From Spirochaetales bacterium (GTDB taxonomy: Bacteria > Spirochaetota > Spirochaetia > JABMQR01): a stretch of DNA of 6,544 nucleotides. How positions within the stretch are numbered: position 1 is the stretch's first letter; each line of letters begins with the position of its first letter. Position numbers and translations under genes: made by a program. The stretch is taken from assembly GCA_023139255.1 (NCBI GenBank), contig JAGLNY010000236.1, forward strand, positions 1 through 6,544, read 5' to 3'. Positions 1 to 6,483 of this stretch are shown here, one piece after another. The notes below the pieces were generated by a model that saw nothing but the letters and a program-made list of their open reading frames with translations, was not told where the DNA came from and made no database searches.

Positions 1-1904
1 CTACTCTGCCCCTGCGGGCCGGTGATACGATAACCTATAAAGGGCAACCGATCCTTGCTGTTTTTGCACCGTCAAGTGAGGCATCACAATCAGCAGCAGA
101 GTATATCCGTATTCATTATACTGACCCGGAATCACCACAGCAGACCGATGGGCAGGAAGCGGAAGACCCGGAACATCCTCAGGAAATCAAGCCCGCAGGG
201 GGTGAAGAAACCCAGCCAATAAGTGATGCAGCTCATAATCTGATTGCATCTGAAGTTTCCAGGGAATTTCTTAATAAAACCATTAAATGGGGAAATCCTG
301 ATAAATTATTTTCTGAGGCGAATTCAATAATTGAGCAGACATATATTACCGGGCCTGAAACATCGCCCCTCACTTCACCCACAGGTGCGTTGGCAGAATT
401 TATCAATGACAAACTTATTATCCATGCTGCTACCCAGTGGCCGTTTCATGTGAGAAATATAGTTTCTGAAGTTTGCGGGTTTCCAAAAAGAAAGATTACT
501 GTTTTCCAGGCCGGCTATCATCCAACTCATGATGAAAAATTGATATATCCTTCAATTTACGCTGCATTATGTGCCGTTGCGGCAATAAAAACCGGGAAAC
601 CTGCCAGGCTGATTTGTTCTGAACCGTCCTATCGTCCGGAATCAGCAATCACCAGAAAAACAGCATTAAACAGTGAACGTGAACCTATAGCTGAGATTAT
701 TGATATCCAGGTCAATGTGGGGGCATATGCTTTTTTTGCTGAGGAGATGATCCGTCAAATTGCTGCAGGGGCTGCTCCTTTATATGATATTGAAGGGATT
801 CGTATGACTATCCGCCTGCTTTCCACTCCGACCCCGCCCCGGCATCATTTTCGGGGACTTGGCTTCTCATCCGCAATGTATTCAGCTGAGGCACACGTCT
901 CATATATTACCATGCAGATTCAGGCAAACCCTCTGGGATGGAGACTAAAGCACCTGAAAAGCAGCAAGTCACGATCCGGCAGCCAAACGAAGATAAAATA
1001 CACGCTGCTGAAAGAACTCCTTGAAAGAACTGCTGCGAGGTCTGATTTCTATCGTAAATATGCTGTATATGAGATGCAGCGGCAAAAACAGCAGAACCTT
1101 TCTCCTTTCTTCCGGTATGCCAGGGGAATCGGGGTAGCTTGCGGATATGGTATAAACGGCTTCAGCAAGACTTTCTCAGAGGAAAAAAAACACTCTATCG
1201 CTGTCACGCTGGAAGCAAACGATGCAGTCACTGTCTCAATCAGCATCTTCGAACCGGAAGCAGAATGGATTTGGAAAAATATAATCAGCGAAACCCTCGG
1301 GATGGACACCTCCCAAATCACTATAGAATATGGCGACACATCTCATGTGCCGGACACAGGTCCTGATGTTCTGCGCAGGGAAATCCATCATATTTCCAGT
1401 TTAATGGAAAGATGCTGTGATTCCATTAAAAGCCAGCGATTCAAGGAGCCCCTGCCGATCAGGGTAAAACGCGGGTTTAAATTACCGGCAGATACGAACT
1501 CTAAACGTCCATCATTTTCCGGGCTGAGCTGGGGTGCGGTAATTGTCGAACTGGAAATTGATACAATAACACTTGAACCCGTAATAAAAGGAGCCTGGGG
1601 TTCTTTTGAGTGCGGTAGAATCTTCCGTCTGGAAAAGCTTTCCACCGCATTGACAAAATCCCTGTATGAAGGAATAAGCCGGTGTGCAGGGGCAAAGGGA
1701 AAGTATGACAACCAACCTTTAATAGATGTTTATATCAAAGAAGTAGAATCAGGGCTTCCCACCTCAGCAACTGAGACAGCTTACGGTATTATTGCAGCTG
1801 CATACACAGCAGCAGTATCCCAGGCATTAAATACCCAGGCAGCATCACTTCCTTTCGGCCCGAAAGAGGTACTGAACCTACTGGGACATGGGAGCAAAAT
1901 GTGA
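1..1904 (+). CDS. Xanthine dehydrogenase-family molybdopterin-binding subunit, 5' partial
   Basis: Large subunit of a molybdenum hydroxylase, the family that hydroxylates purines or aldehydes at a Mo-pterin site and passes electrons through 2Fe-2S clusters to FAD; probably cytoplasmic. The frame is open from base 3 (633 residues to the stop), well upstream of the first ATG or GTG-like start near 390, so the true start lies left of the window and about 80-130 residues are missing compared with usual family members. Bases 3-125 encode the end of the alpha/beta hammerhead domain (GQPILAVFAPSSEASQSAAEY). A Pro/Glu/Gln-rich linker follows (about 126-230), then the Mo-binding domains. Seen: an FRGLG motif at 849-863, matching the family's FRGFG arginine motif, and a Glu at 1773-1775 where the catalytic GEP glutamate is expected. 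The usual GGGFGGK and GQG motifs appear replaced (AGYHPTHDEK near 510; EPEAEW near 1251). It overlaps the 2Fe-2S gene by 4 nt. The family is clear; the substrate is not. Confidence 0.85.
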   Translation, partial: TLPLRAGDTITYKGQPILAVFAPSSEASQSAAEYIRIHYTDPESPQQTDGQEAEDPEHPQEIKPAGGEETQPISDAAHNLIASEVSREFLNKTIKWGNPDKLFSEANSIIEQTYITGPETSPLTSPTGALAEFINDKLIIHAATQWPFHVRNIVSEVCGFPKRKITVFQAGYHPTHDEKLIYPSIYAALCAVAAIKTGKPARLICSEPSYRPESAITRKTALNSEREPIAEIIDIQVNVGAYAFFAEEMIRQIAAGAAPLYDIEGIRMTIRLLSTPTPPRHHFRGLGFSSAMYSAEAHVSYITMQIQANPLGWRLKHLKSSKSRSGSQTKIKYTLLKELLERTAARSDFYRKYAVYEMQRQKQQNLSPFFRYARGIGVACGYGINGFSKTFSEEKKHSIAVTLEANDAVTVSISIFEPEAEWIWKNIISETLGMDTSQITIEYGDTSHVPDTGPDVLRREIHHISSLMERCCDSIKSQRFKEPLPIRVKRGFKLPADTNSKRPSFSGLSWGAVIVELEIDTITLEPVIKGAWGSFECGRIFRLEKLSTALTKSLYEGISRCAGAKGKYDNQPLIDVYIKEVESGLPTSATETAYGIIAAAYTAAVSQALNTQAASLPFGPKEVLNLLGHGSKM

Positions 1905-2383
1905 AAATTTCATGCAGGATCAATGGAAAATCAACCGTCTTTAACACCTATGCAGACAAACCACTCCTGCTTCTCCTTGTTGAGGATTCCGATATAACAT
2001 GCCTCAACCCGGGGTGCGGCACGGGAAACTGTGGAAATTGTATAGTACTGCTTGATAATCATCCCGTTTTATCCTGCATGATCCCTGCTTTCAGGATCCG
2101 TGATAAACAAATTACTACCTTTGAGGGGTATGAAAAAACAAGGTTCTACAATGATATTGCCAGGGGTTACGAAGAGGCCGGGGCAACTCCCTGCTCATTC
2201 TGTTACACCTCAAAAACTCTACTCATCGAGTCTGTTATACATGAAAACAGTGCACCGGAAGTTGATGATATCCTTGACATGCTCTCAATTAACAAATGTT
2301 CATGTATTGATGAAAACGATTTGGTTAAAGTTGTGGAAATCGCAGTAAAATACAGGAGGAGACGCCGTGTACGAAGGAGTTAA
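1901..2383 (+). CDS. 2Fe-2S iron-sulfur subunit of a xanthine dehydrogenase-type molybdenum hydroxylase
   Basis: Small electron-transfer subunit carrying two 2Fe-2S clusters between the Mo site and FAD. The 160-residue length is normal for the family. The N-terminal plant-ferredoxin-like domain has C39, C44, C47 and C59 (spacing Cx4Cx2Cx11C). The C-terminal helical domain has C98, C101, C133 and C135 (Cx2Cx31CxC). All eight ligands are present with canonical spacing. The context of the second cluster is unusual: PCSFCYTS replaces the common QCGFCTPG, and KCSCID replaces LCRCTG. The start is GTG at 1901, preceded by GGGAG at 1890-1894 with a 6-nt gap; it overlaps the upstream stop in a GTGA junction, which implies translational coupling. 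The C-terminus is an arginine-rich tail (RRRRRVRRS) encoded partly by the Shine-Dalgarno region and start of the next gene, so its composition may reflect overlap constraint rather than function. Confidence 0.95.
   Translation: MKISCRINGKSTVFNTYADKPLLLLLVEDSDITCLNPGCGTGNCGNCIVLLDNHPVLSCMIPAFRIRDKQITTFEGYEKTRFYNDIARGYEEAGATPCSFCYTSKTLLIESVIHENSAPEVDDILDMLSINKCSCIDENDLVKVVEIAVKYRRRRRVRRS
2354..2360 (+). promoter_or_regulatory. Ribosome binding site inside the 2Fe-2S gene, for the FAD subunit
   Basis: AGGAGGA lies 6 nt before the GTG at 2367, a near-perfect anti-16S match. It decides the GTG start of the FAD subunit, which has no nearby ATG in frame. It sits inside the last codons of the 2Fe-2S gene, where it also encodes arginines. 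Confidence 0.85.
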
Positions 2384-3248
2384 GGCAGCAGCAGTACATA
2401 ATCCATCAAGTCTGGCGGAATTGGTACTTCTGCGCAATCGCCTTCCAGGGGCACTGCTCTGGGCCGGGGGCACTGCCATTATGAGCAAAACCCGATTGTA
2501 TCCGGCTTCGGATGGAATTGATATCATATATCTTGGCAATGTGCAGGAACTCAAGCGAATCAGCCGGTCTGAACGATATCTGGAAATTGGTTCACAGGTT
2601 TCAATTGAACAGATCCTGCGTGTTGGGCAGCATATTCTTCATCCGGTCTTTGCCGGGGCATGCAGGGAATCAGGCCCCTATGTAATCAGATCCCAGGCAA
2701 CTATCGGCGGGTCACTCAGTCTGGAAGACTATTCTTTGAATATTCCGACAGCTCTTTCCGTACTGGAATCCCAGGTTGAAATACGGAATCCGGAAAACAA
2801 AAAACCCAGTACTCAATGGATCCCGGTTCACAGGATGTTCAGTCGAAACCGCGAACGCAGCAGACTGCAGCCGGCAATAATAACCAGAGTTCGTATACAG
2901 CTGGAAGAGGGTGATTTTGAATTTTTCAATACTGTCGGAGAGCCCTACCTGAATCCTGATGAGGCTGTTATTCTCAGTGTTTTTGCAAAATACAATCTAC
3001 CGGCCATTTCTGAATACCGCTTTGCTCTCTCTTTTCCACTCTATGGAATTTTCCGGAGCAGAGAGATTGAAACTGCTGTTTCGATCAATGACCTGCCTTT
3101 TGAGCAGCGGGACATCAGCAGGATAATAAGAAGCCTCCGTGAGGATTTGCAGGAGTCTTCTTTCCCTATTTCACCGCTCCAGAGAGAACGTGCCTGCCGG
3201 GTGTTTGAGTATGCACTGCACCGAATGAATAGTCAAAGCATCAAGTAA
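2367..3248 (+). CDS. FAD-binding subunit of a xanthine dehydrogenase-type molybdenum hydroxylase
   Basis: Medium subunit that holds FAD and hands electrons to the final acceptor (NAD or another carrier). At 293 residues it has the usual length. Residues 1-175 form the FAD-binding domain of the CO dehydrogenase/xanthine dehydrogenase type: the first FAD loop is AGGTAIM at 33-39 (family AGGTDL), there is a typical IIYLGNVQELKRI stretch at 53-65, an EIGSQVSIEQIL stretch at 73-84, and the second FAD loop is ATIGGSL at 111-117 (family ATIGGNL). The rest resembles the C-terminal CO dehydrogenase flavoprotein domain but is weakly conserved by eye. The GTG start has a strong ribosome site 6 nt upstream, and the gene overlaps the 2Fe-2S gene by 17 nt. 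Gene order Mo, 2Fe-2S, FAD differs from E. coli xdhABC (Mo, FAD, 2Fe-2S). It ends the tightly coupled part of the operon. Confidence 0.93.
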   Translation: MYEGVKAAAVHNPSSLAELVLLRNRLPGALLWAGGTAIMSKTRLYPASDGIDIIYLGNVQELKRISRSERYLEIGSQVSIEQILRVGQHILHPVFAGACRESGPYVIRSQATIGGSLSLEDYSLNIPTALSVLESQVEIRNPENKKPSTQWIPVHRMFSRNRERSRLQPAIITRVRIQLEEGDFEFFNTVGEPYLNPDEAVILSVFAKYNLPAISEYRFALSFPLYGIFRSREIETAVSINDLPFEQRDISRIIRSLREDLQESSFPISPLQRERACRVFEYALHRMNSQSIK

Positions 3249-3257
3249 ATGAGGAAA

Positions 3258-3281
3258 TTTCAAAAATTAATAATTTTGAAA
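3258..3281 (+). other. AT-rich inverted repeat in the xdh-flavodoxin spacer
   Basis: TTTCAAAA (3258-3265) and TTTTGAAA (3274-3281) form an 8-bp stem around an 8-nt loop just after the FAD-subunit stop. No T-tract follows and the stem is mostly A-T, so it is at best a weak terminator, an RNA-processing site or a protein site. The rest of the 109-nt spacer (3249-3357) is AT-rich with no convincing promoter; whether the flavodoxin gene is cotranscribed with the operon is open. Confidence 0.3.
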
Positions 3282-3357
3282 GAGTCTCGGATTATTATTG
3301 ATTTTCTGTATTATTCCTTCTTGTTTGATGGTTCTGTTCATATTAGGATATAAGGTA

Positions 3358-3918
3358 ATGAAATTATTATTCGTCTATTCAACCTGGCACGGGACGGTGC
3401 TTAAGGTCGCCAAAGAAATCATATCACTTATAGATGGTCCTGCTGACCTGTATGATATTGAAAAAAGTAAAATTCCCTCTCTGGATGAATATGACTGCAT
3501 AATTATCGGTTGTTCGGTTCATGACGGGCATATTCAGGAAAGTATCAGGAACTTTATTTCTGACAATTGCCCGGTAAGTAAAATATTTCTTGCGGGTTTT
3601 TTCTGCTGTTCTATTATGGGTGATGAGAAAACCAGGAAAGTTCTTGATAGGGATATTGCCTCTGATGTTTTAACCTCTTTCAAGATTTTGGGGCTTATGG
3701 GCGGAATGATATATGCTAAAAAGCTCTCCTTTGTTGAACGGAGAATCCTTCGACAGATTAGTTTTGATGAGACCATGATGAAAACCCTTGATGATGTTAA
3801 GATCCGAAAATTCGCAAGAAACTTTCAGGAACAGTACCTGGTAATGGAGAAAGAAAAAGAGGAACTCCGGAAAAACAACGGCCGGGTTCACTACAAGGCA
3901 AAGAAACCAATCACATAA
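3358..3918 (+). CDS. Flavodoxin-fold protein, HemG-like (Flavodoxin_5 type)
   Basis: A 186-residue FMN-type flavodoxin-like protein. The N-terminus (MKLLFVYSTWHGTVLKVAKEI) is a beta strand followed by a phosphate-binding loop at residues 8-14 (STWHGTV). Next come the YDCIIIGCSVHDGHIQESIRNFI segment at 45-67 and GLMGGMIYAKKLSFVERRIL at 112-131. These resemble E. coli HemG, the menaquinone-linked protoporphyrinogen oxidase (VVIGASIRYGHY; IAGALRYPRYRWYDR). The last 25 residues are charged and lysine-rich (EKEKEEL), possibly a short helix. The ATG at 3358 is chosen because it starts exactly at the first strand and has AGGA at 3345-3348. A TTG at 3298 would add a 20-residue hydrophobic extension with no ribosome site. 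It could be a HemG-type oxidase or a general flavodoxin partner; no haem genes are visible here. It could share the upstream transcript and is convergent with ferritin. Confidence 0.83.
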   Translation: MKLLFVYSTWHGTVLKVAKEIISLIDGPADLYDIEKSKIPSLDEYDCIIIGCSVHDGHIQESIRNFISDNCPVSKIFLAGFFCCSIMGDEKTRKVLDRDIASDVLTSFKILGLMGGMIYAKKLSFVERRILRQISFDETMMKTLDDVKIRKFARNFQEQYLVMEKEKEELRKNNGRVHYKAKKPIT

Positions 3919-3949
3919 AAAACCGCCCATACCGTGGAAAACGGTACGG
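3917..3949 (-). terminator. Probable intrinsic terminator for the ferritin (minus-strand) transcript
   Basis: TACCGT (3930-3935) and ACGGTA (3941-3946) form a 6-bp stem with a 5-nt loop. CC at 3927-3928 can extend it by pairing with GG at 3948-3949 across one mismatch. Read on the minus strand, the hairpin is followed after a few GC-rich bases by six T (complement of 3917-3922). It lies 32 nt beyond the ferritin stop. The T-run overlaps the flavodoxin stop codon on the other strand. The plus-strand direction has no T-run after the stem, so termination of the flavodoxin transcript here would be weaker. Confidence 0.6.
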
Positions 3950-3981
3950 ACAGTATCATTTGCACTTGAAATCTTTATATA

Positions 3982-4518
3982 TTAAGCAATCGGCTGGTCA
4001 AGGATCGTCGGTAGTACGGCAAGCGCCGGAATCCTGGATTTCAGCTCAGTATCCAGGGTATACAATGCGTTATTATCACCTTTAATCATCCTAAGCCTGG
4101 TGAGAATTTCATCAGCTGTCGCCTCTTCCTCTACCTGCTCATCAACGTACCACATCAGAAAACTTTCAGAGGCATAATCGTCAAGCTTTCTCGCGATAGC
4201 CACTAGTTTGTTAATCAATTTAGTCACAAACGCCTCATGCTCAGCAACCTGAGTAAAAACACCATCAAAGGAATCCCACTCAGTTTCAGGACCGGCAATC
4301 GGTTTAAGCACTACTCTTCCACCCCGCTCGTTCACAAAATTGTAAAGCTTCATGGCGTGCATCGTCTCCTCAAGGTACTGGCAGCGCATCCAGTTAGAAA
4401 ACCCAACAAGGTTCTTCTCCTCAAACCAGCTGCTCATTGAGAGGTAAAGGTACGCTGAATAAATTTCAGCATTGATTTGTTCGTTGATTGCATCCTGCAT
4501 CTCTTTATCTATACTCAT
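3982..4518 (-). CDS. ftnA: Non-haem bacterial ferritin (FtnA type)
   Basis: A 178-residue ferritin, forming cytoplasmic 24-subunit shells that oxidise Fe(II) and store Fe(III). The four-helix ferroxidase ligands can be read directly by comparison with E. coli FtnA: E18 (NAEIY), E51 and H54 (LEETMHA), E95 (EHEAF), Q128 and E131 (DEQVEEE). No haem-binding methionine arrangement typical of bacterioferritin is evident, so FtnA type is preferred. The C-terminus is about 12 residues longer than E. coli FtnA and ends in a Pro/Leu-rich stretch (IPALAVLPTILDQPIA). The start is the ATG complementary to 4516-4518, with AGGAG at 4526-4530 and a 7-nt gap. A frame extension to 4608 exists, but it translates the palindrome and has no ribosome site. 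The gene lies 125 nt downstream of adenine deaminase on the same strand, so read-through is possible; no clear Fur or PerR box or own promoter was seen. Confidence 0.95.
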   Translation of the reverse strand: MSIDKEMQDAINEQINAEIYSAYLYLSMSSWFEEKNLVGFSNWMRCQYLEETMHAMKLYNFVNERGGRVVLKPIAGPETEWDSFDGVFTQVAEHEAFVTKLINKLVAIARKLDDYASESFLMWYVDEQVEEEATADEILTRLRMIKGDNNALYTLDTELKSRIPALAVLPTILDQPIA

Positions 4519-4551
4519 ACACTTACTCCTTTTCGGTACATAGAAGAGTGG

Positions 4552-4607
4552 TGTGGATTTGGTGTCTGGCACCGTTTCCGGAAACGGTGTCAGACACCAA
4601 ATCCACA
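4552..4607. repeat. 56-bp nested palindrome in the deaminase-ferritin spacer (REP/BIME-like)
   Basis: The arms 4552-4579 and 4580-4607 are 28 nt each and pair at 27 of 28 positions around a loopless centre; the exception is G4569/T4590. Inside, three smaller palindromes abut exactly: GGTGTCTGGCACC (4561-4573, one G-T), GTTTCCGGAAAC (4574-4585, perfect) and GGTGTCAGACACC (4586-4598, perfect around its central base). The element can fold as one long hairpin or as three short ones. No T-run follows on either strand, so it is not a standard terminator. It resembles dispersed palindromic repeats mobilised by REP-associated tyrosine transposases, but the copy number cannot be judged from one window. 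Confidence 0.8.
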
Positions 4608-4643
4608 AGAAAATTCCCTATCAGCAACATTTATTAATTCAGG

Positions 4644-6434
4644 TTATACATCCAGGATGACATCCAAAAAAGTGACCTTGTTTACATCAACCAACCCGAG
4701 ATCCGTAATCTTAATATTGGGAATAACCGGAAGTGCTGCAGTTGCCAGACGCATAACAGGGTTAGAAGATTCTATCCCAACCGTCCTAAGTACCTTGTTC
4801 AATGTTTCGACCTGCCCGATGCAAATCCCGGCGGGAACACTTGCCATCAGCCCGGCAACAGGTAGATTCAGTTGATATTCTGAATTACCATCAACATAGA
4901 CTACCCCGCCTCCTGTTTCTCTTACTCTCTTCGCGGCGCGGACTGCATCCGGGACATCTTTAAATACAAGGGTAAGATTATGGGAGTCGTGACTTATCGT
5001 CCCTGCAAGCGCCCCGCGATCAAGATAAAAATTACTGACCAGTGCTACAGTAATCCCGTTTTTCCCAGGGTGGCGATTCACTACCGCTATAAAATTGAGA
5101 TCCTCATTCCCATCCAGTGTGACTATCCCATCTTTTACCGATACTTCACGTATAACTTCATCAGTAATGGAAGTGAGCATATCCTGATAATGAATGACCC
5201 GCGCACGAACTTTACCCTCCCGGATTGGAGCCCGTATGCAGAGAGTATCTTTTGTCAAACGCTCAACATGGACGGTATTGATTTTTTCCAACGGAAATTC
5301 AGTTTTTATTATTGGCTGAACCATTTTCCGGTTCTCGGCAGTAAGGTTTCCCTCAAAAAAAACACTTTTTACCTGCATGCTGCTGAGAGATTCCACAAGA
5401 TTAATATTCGCTATATACCCGGGAGCAACAGCACCAAGTTTTGATAACCCATACAGTACAGCAGTATTTATCGTTGCCGCTTTTATAGCCTGCACTTCAC
5501 CAAGTCCGGAAGCTGCAGCATGCCGGATACAATCATTAATATGCCCATTCGCCAGGATCTCTGCAGGTTCACGATCATCAGTACACAAGGTAAAGTTCAT
5601 GAGCGTACCATACTCTTTTACTGCCCCGACAATAGCCTCAACATCGCGTGAAAAAGAGCTGTCTCTGGCGTCTACAATCATACCAGCCCTAACAGCAGCC
5701 TTGGCTGATTCCGGATCGAATATTTCATGATTCGAAGATGGGCCGGCACATAAGTATGCCGCAAGTTCTCTTCTCGGGTTACCAAAAAAATGTCCCTGGA
5801 TGAAACACTCCTTCTCAAAACCAAGATCAAGAATCTCACGCATCCTGGAACTATTATTCACAACCCCGATATAATCCATAACCTCTGCAATGCCGATTAT
5901 CCGGTCGTTCTTAAGCAGGTACTCAATCTCTTTTCTGCCGAATTCAGCTCCGGCTTCCTCAAAACCAGGAACTGAGGGTACGCATGACGGAGCCAGGGCA
6001 AGCTGATACATCGGCAGGCCCCTGCCTGCCTCAACCATATATTCAACCCCCTCAATTCCCAGGACATTGCCTATCTCATGAGGATCAGTAATAATTGTCG
6101 TTGTTCCATGGGGTATCACCAATTCGGCAAAATATTGAGGAGTAAGCATGCTGCTCTCGATATGCACATGAGAATCTATGAATCCCGGAACAGCATAGGA
6201 GCCGCCCCCGTCATATACAGCGTTTGCATTTGCAGCATAGGACTCTGGATCATCTGTCTCAAAAGCATATGCAATATACCCGTTTGAAAGCCCGATTACT
6301 CCGGGATAAATCTCACTGGTAAAAACATTTACTATGTTAACATTTATAATAAGGGTGTCTACTGGTATACGGCCTGCAGCCGCGTCTACAAGAACACCGC
6401 GCTCAGTCAGGTTAAGTTTTTTCAGGGTTTTCAT
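4644..6434 (-). CDS. ade: Adenine deaminase
   Basis: Amidohydrolase-superfamily enzyme converting adenine to hypoxanthine and ammonia in purine salvage or catabolism; cytoplasmic. The 596 residues match the family length (about 570-600). Visible metal and catalytic motifs in order: PGFIDSHVHIESSM with H89 and H91; TDPHEIGNV with H119 and E120; GIAEVMDY with E184; QGHFFG with H215; NHE with H236; CTDDREP with D286 and D287. The family's C-terminal domain follows, with TISHDSHNL (479-487), GGGVVYVDG (508-516) and ALPVIPNIKITDLGLVDV (567-584). Two positions look unusual: GHFFG where GHxPG is common, and NHE where DHE or CHE is common. The start is ATG at 6434, with GGGAGG (6440-6445) 5 nt upstream; an ATG 39 nt farther up lacks a ribosome site. 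It heads a minus-strand unit that may continue into ferritin. Confidence 0.95.
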   Translation of the reverse strand: MKTLKKLNLTERGVLVDAAAGRIPVDTLIINVNIVNVFTSEIYPGVIGLSNGYIAYAFETDDPESYAANANAVYDGGGSYAVPGFIDSHVHIESSMLTPQYFAELVIPHGTTTIITDPHEIGNVLGIEGVEYMVEAGRGLPMYQLALAPSCVPSVPGFEEAGAEFGRKEIEYLLKNDRIIGIAEVMDYIGVVNNSSRMREILDLGFEKECFIQGHFFGNPRRELAAYLCAGPSSNHEIFDPESAKAAVRAGMIVDARDSSFSRDVEAIVGAVKEYGTLMNFTLCTDDREPAEILANGHINDCIRHAAASGLGEVQAIKAATINTAVLYGLSKLGAVAPGYIANINLVESLSSMQVKSVFFEGNLTAENRKMVQPIIKTEFPLEKINTVHVERLTKDTLCIRAPIREGKVRARVIHYQDMLTSITDEVIREVSVKDGIVTLDGNEDLNFIAVVNRHPGKNGITVALVSNFYLDRGALAGTISHDSHNLTLVFKDVPDAVRAAKRVRETGGGVVYVDGNSEYQLNLPVAGLMASVPAGICIGQVETLNKVLRTVGIESSNPVMRLATAALPVIPNIKITDLGLVDVNKVTFLDVILDV

Positions 6435-6451
6435 GATTGCCTCCCTGGTTA

Positions 6452-6480
6452 AGTATACCTTTTGACGCAACAATCTGCAA
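6452..6480 (-). promoter_or_regulatory. Candidate sigma-70-type promoter for adenine deaminase
   Basis: On the minus strand, TTGCAG (complement of 6475-6480) and TATACT (complement of 6452-6457) are separated by 17 nt. Both are reasonable -35 and -10 matches. Transcription would then start near 6445, leaving an extremely short leader with the ribosome site at its very end, which weakens the call. Confidence 0.3.
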
Positions 6481-6483
6481 CAA
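6467..6483. repeat. Heptamer direct repeat upstream of adenine deaminase
   Basis: GCAACAA occurs at 6467-6473 and 6477-6483 (TTGTTGC on the minus strand), with a 3-nt gap and a 10-bp period. It overlaps the proposed -35 element and could be a tandem regulator site. The remaining edge, 6484-6544, shows no recognisable gene. Confidence 0.4.

Noticed and set aside
3249..3353. A 34-codon reading frame starting ATG right after the FAD-subunit stop and ending just before the flavodoxin start.
   Set aside because: No ribosome site, AT-rich low-complexity product, no recognisable motif; likely chance.
3298..3357. TTG-started hydrophobic extension of the flavodoxin-fold protein.
   Set aside because: The first strand of the flavodoxin fold begins exactly at the ATG at 3358, and the TTG has no ribosome site.
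4519..4608. N-terminal extension of ferritin through the palindrome.
   Set aside because: The extension translates the repeat, has no ribosome site, and a strong AGGAG sits 7 nt before the internal ATG that matches ferritin N-termini.
4980..5730. Plus-strand reading frames opposite adenine deaminase.
   Set aside because: They lie antisense to a well-supported enzyme gene and show no domain or start signal.
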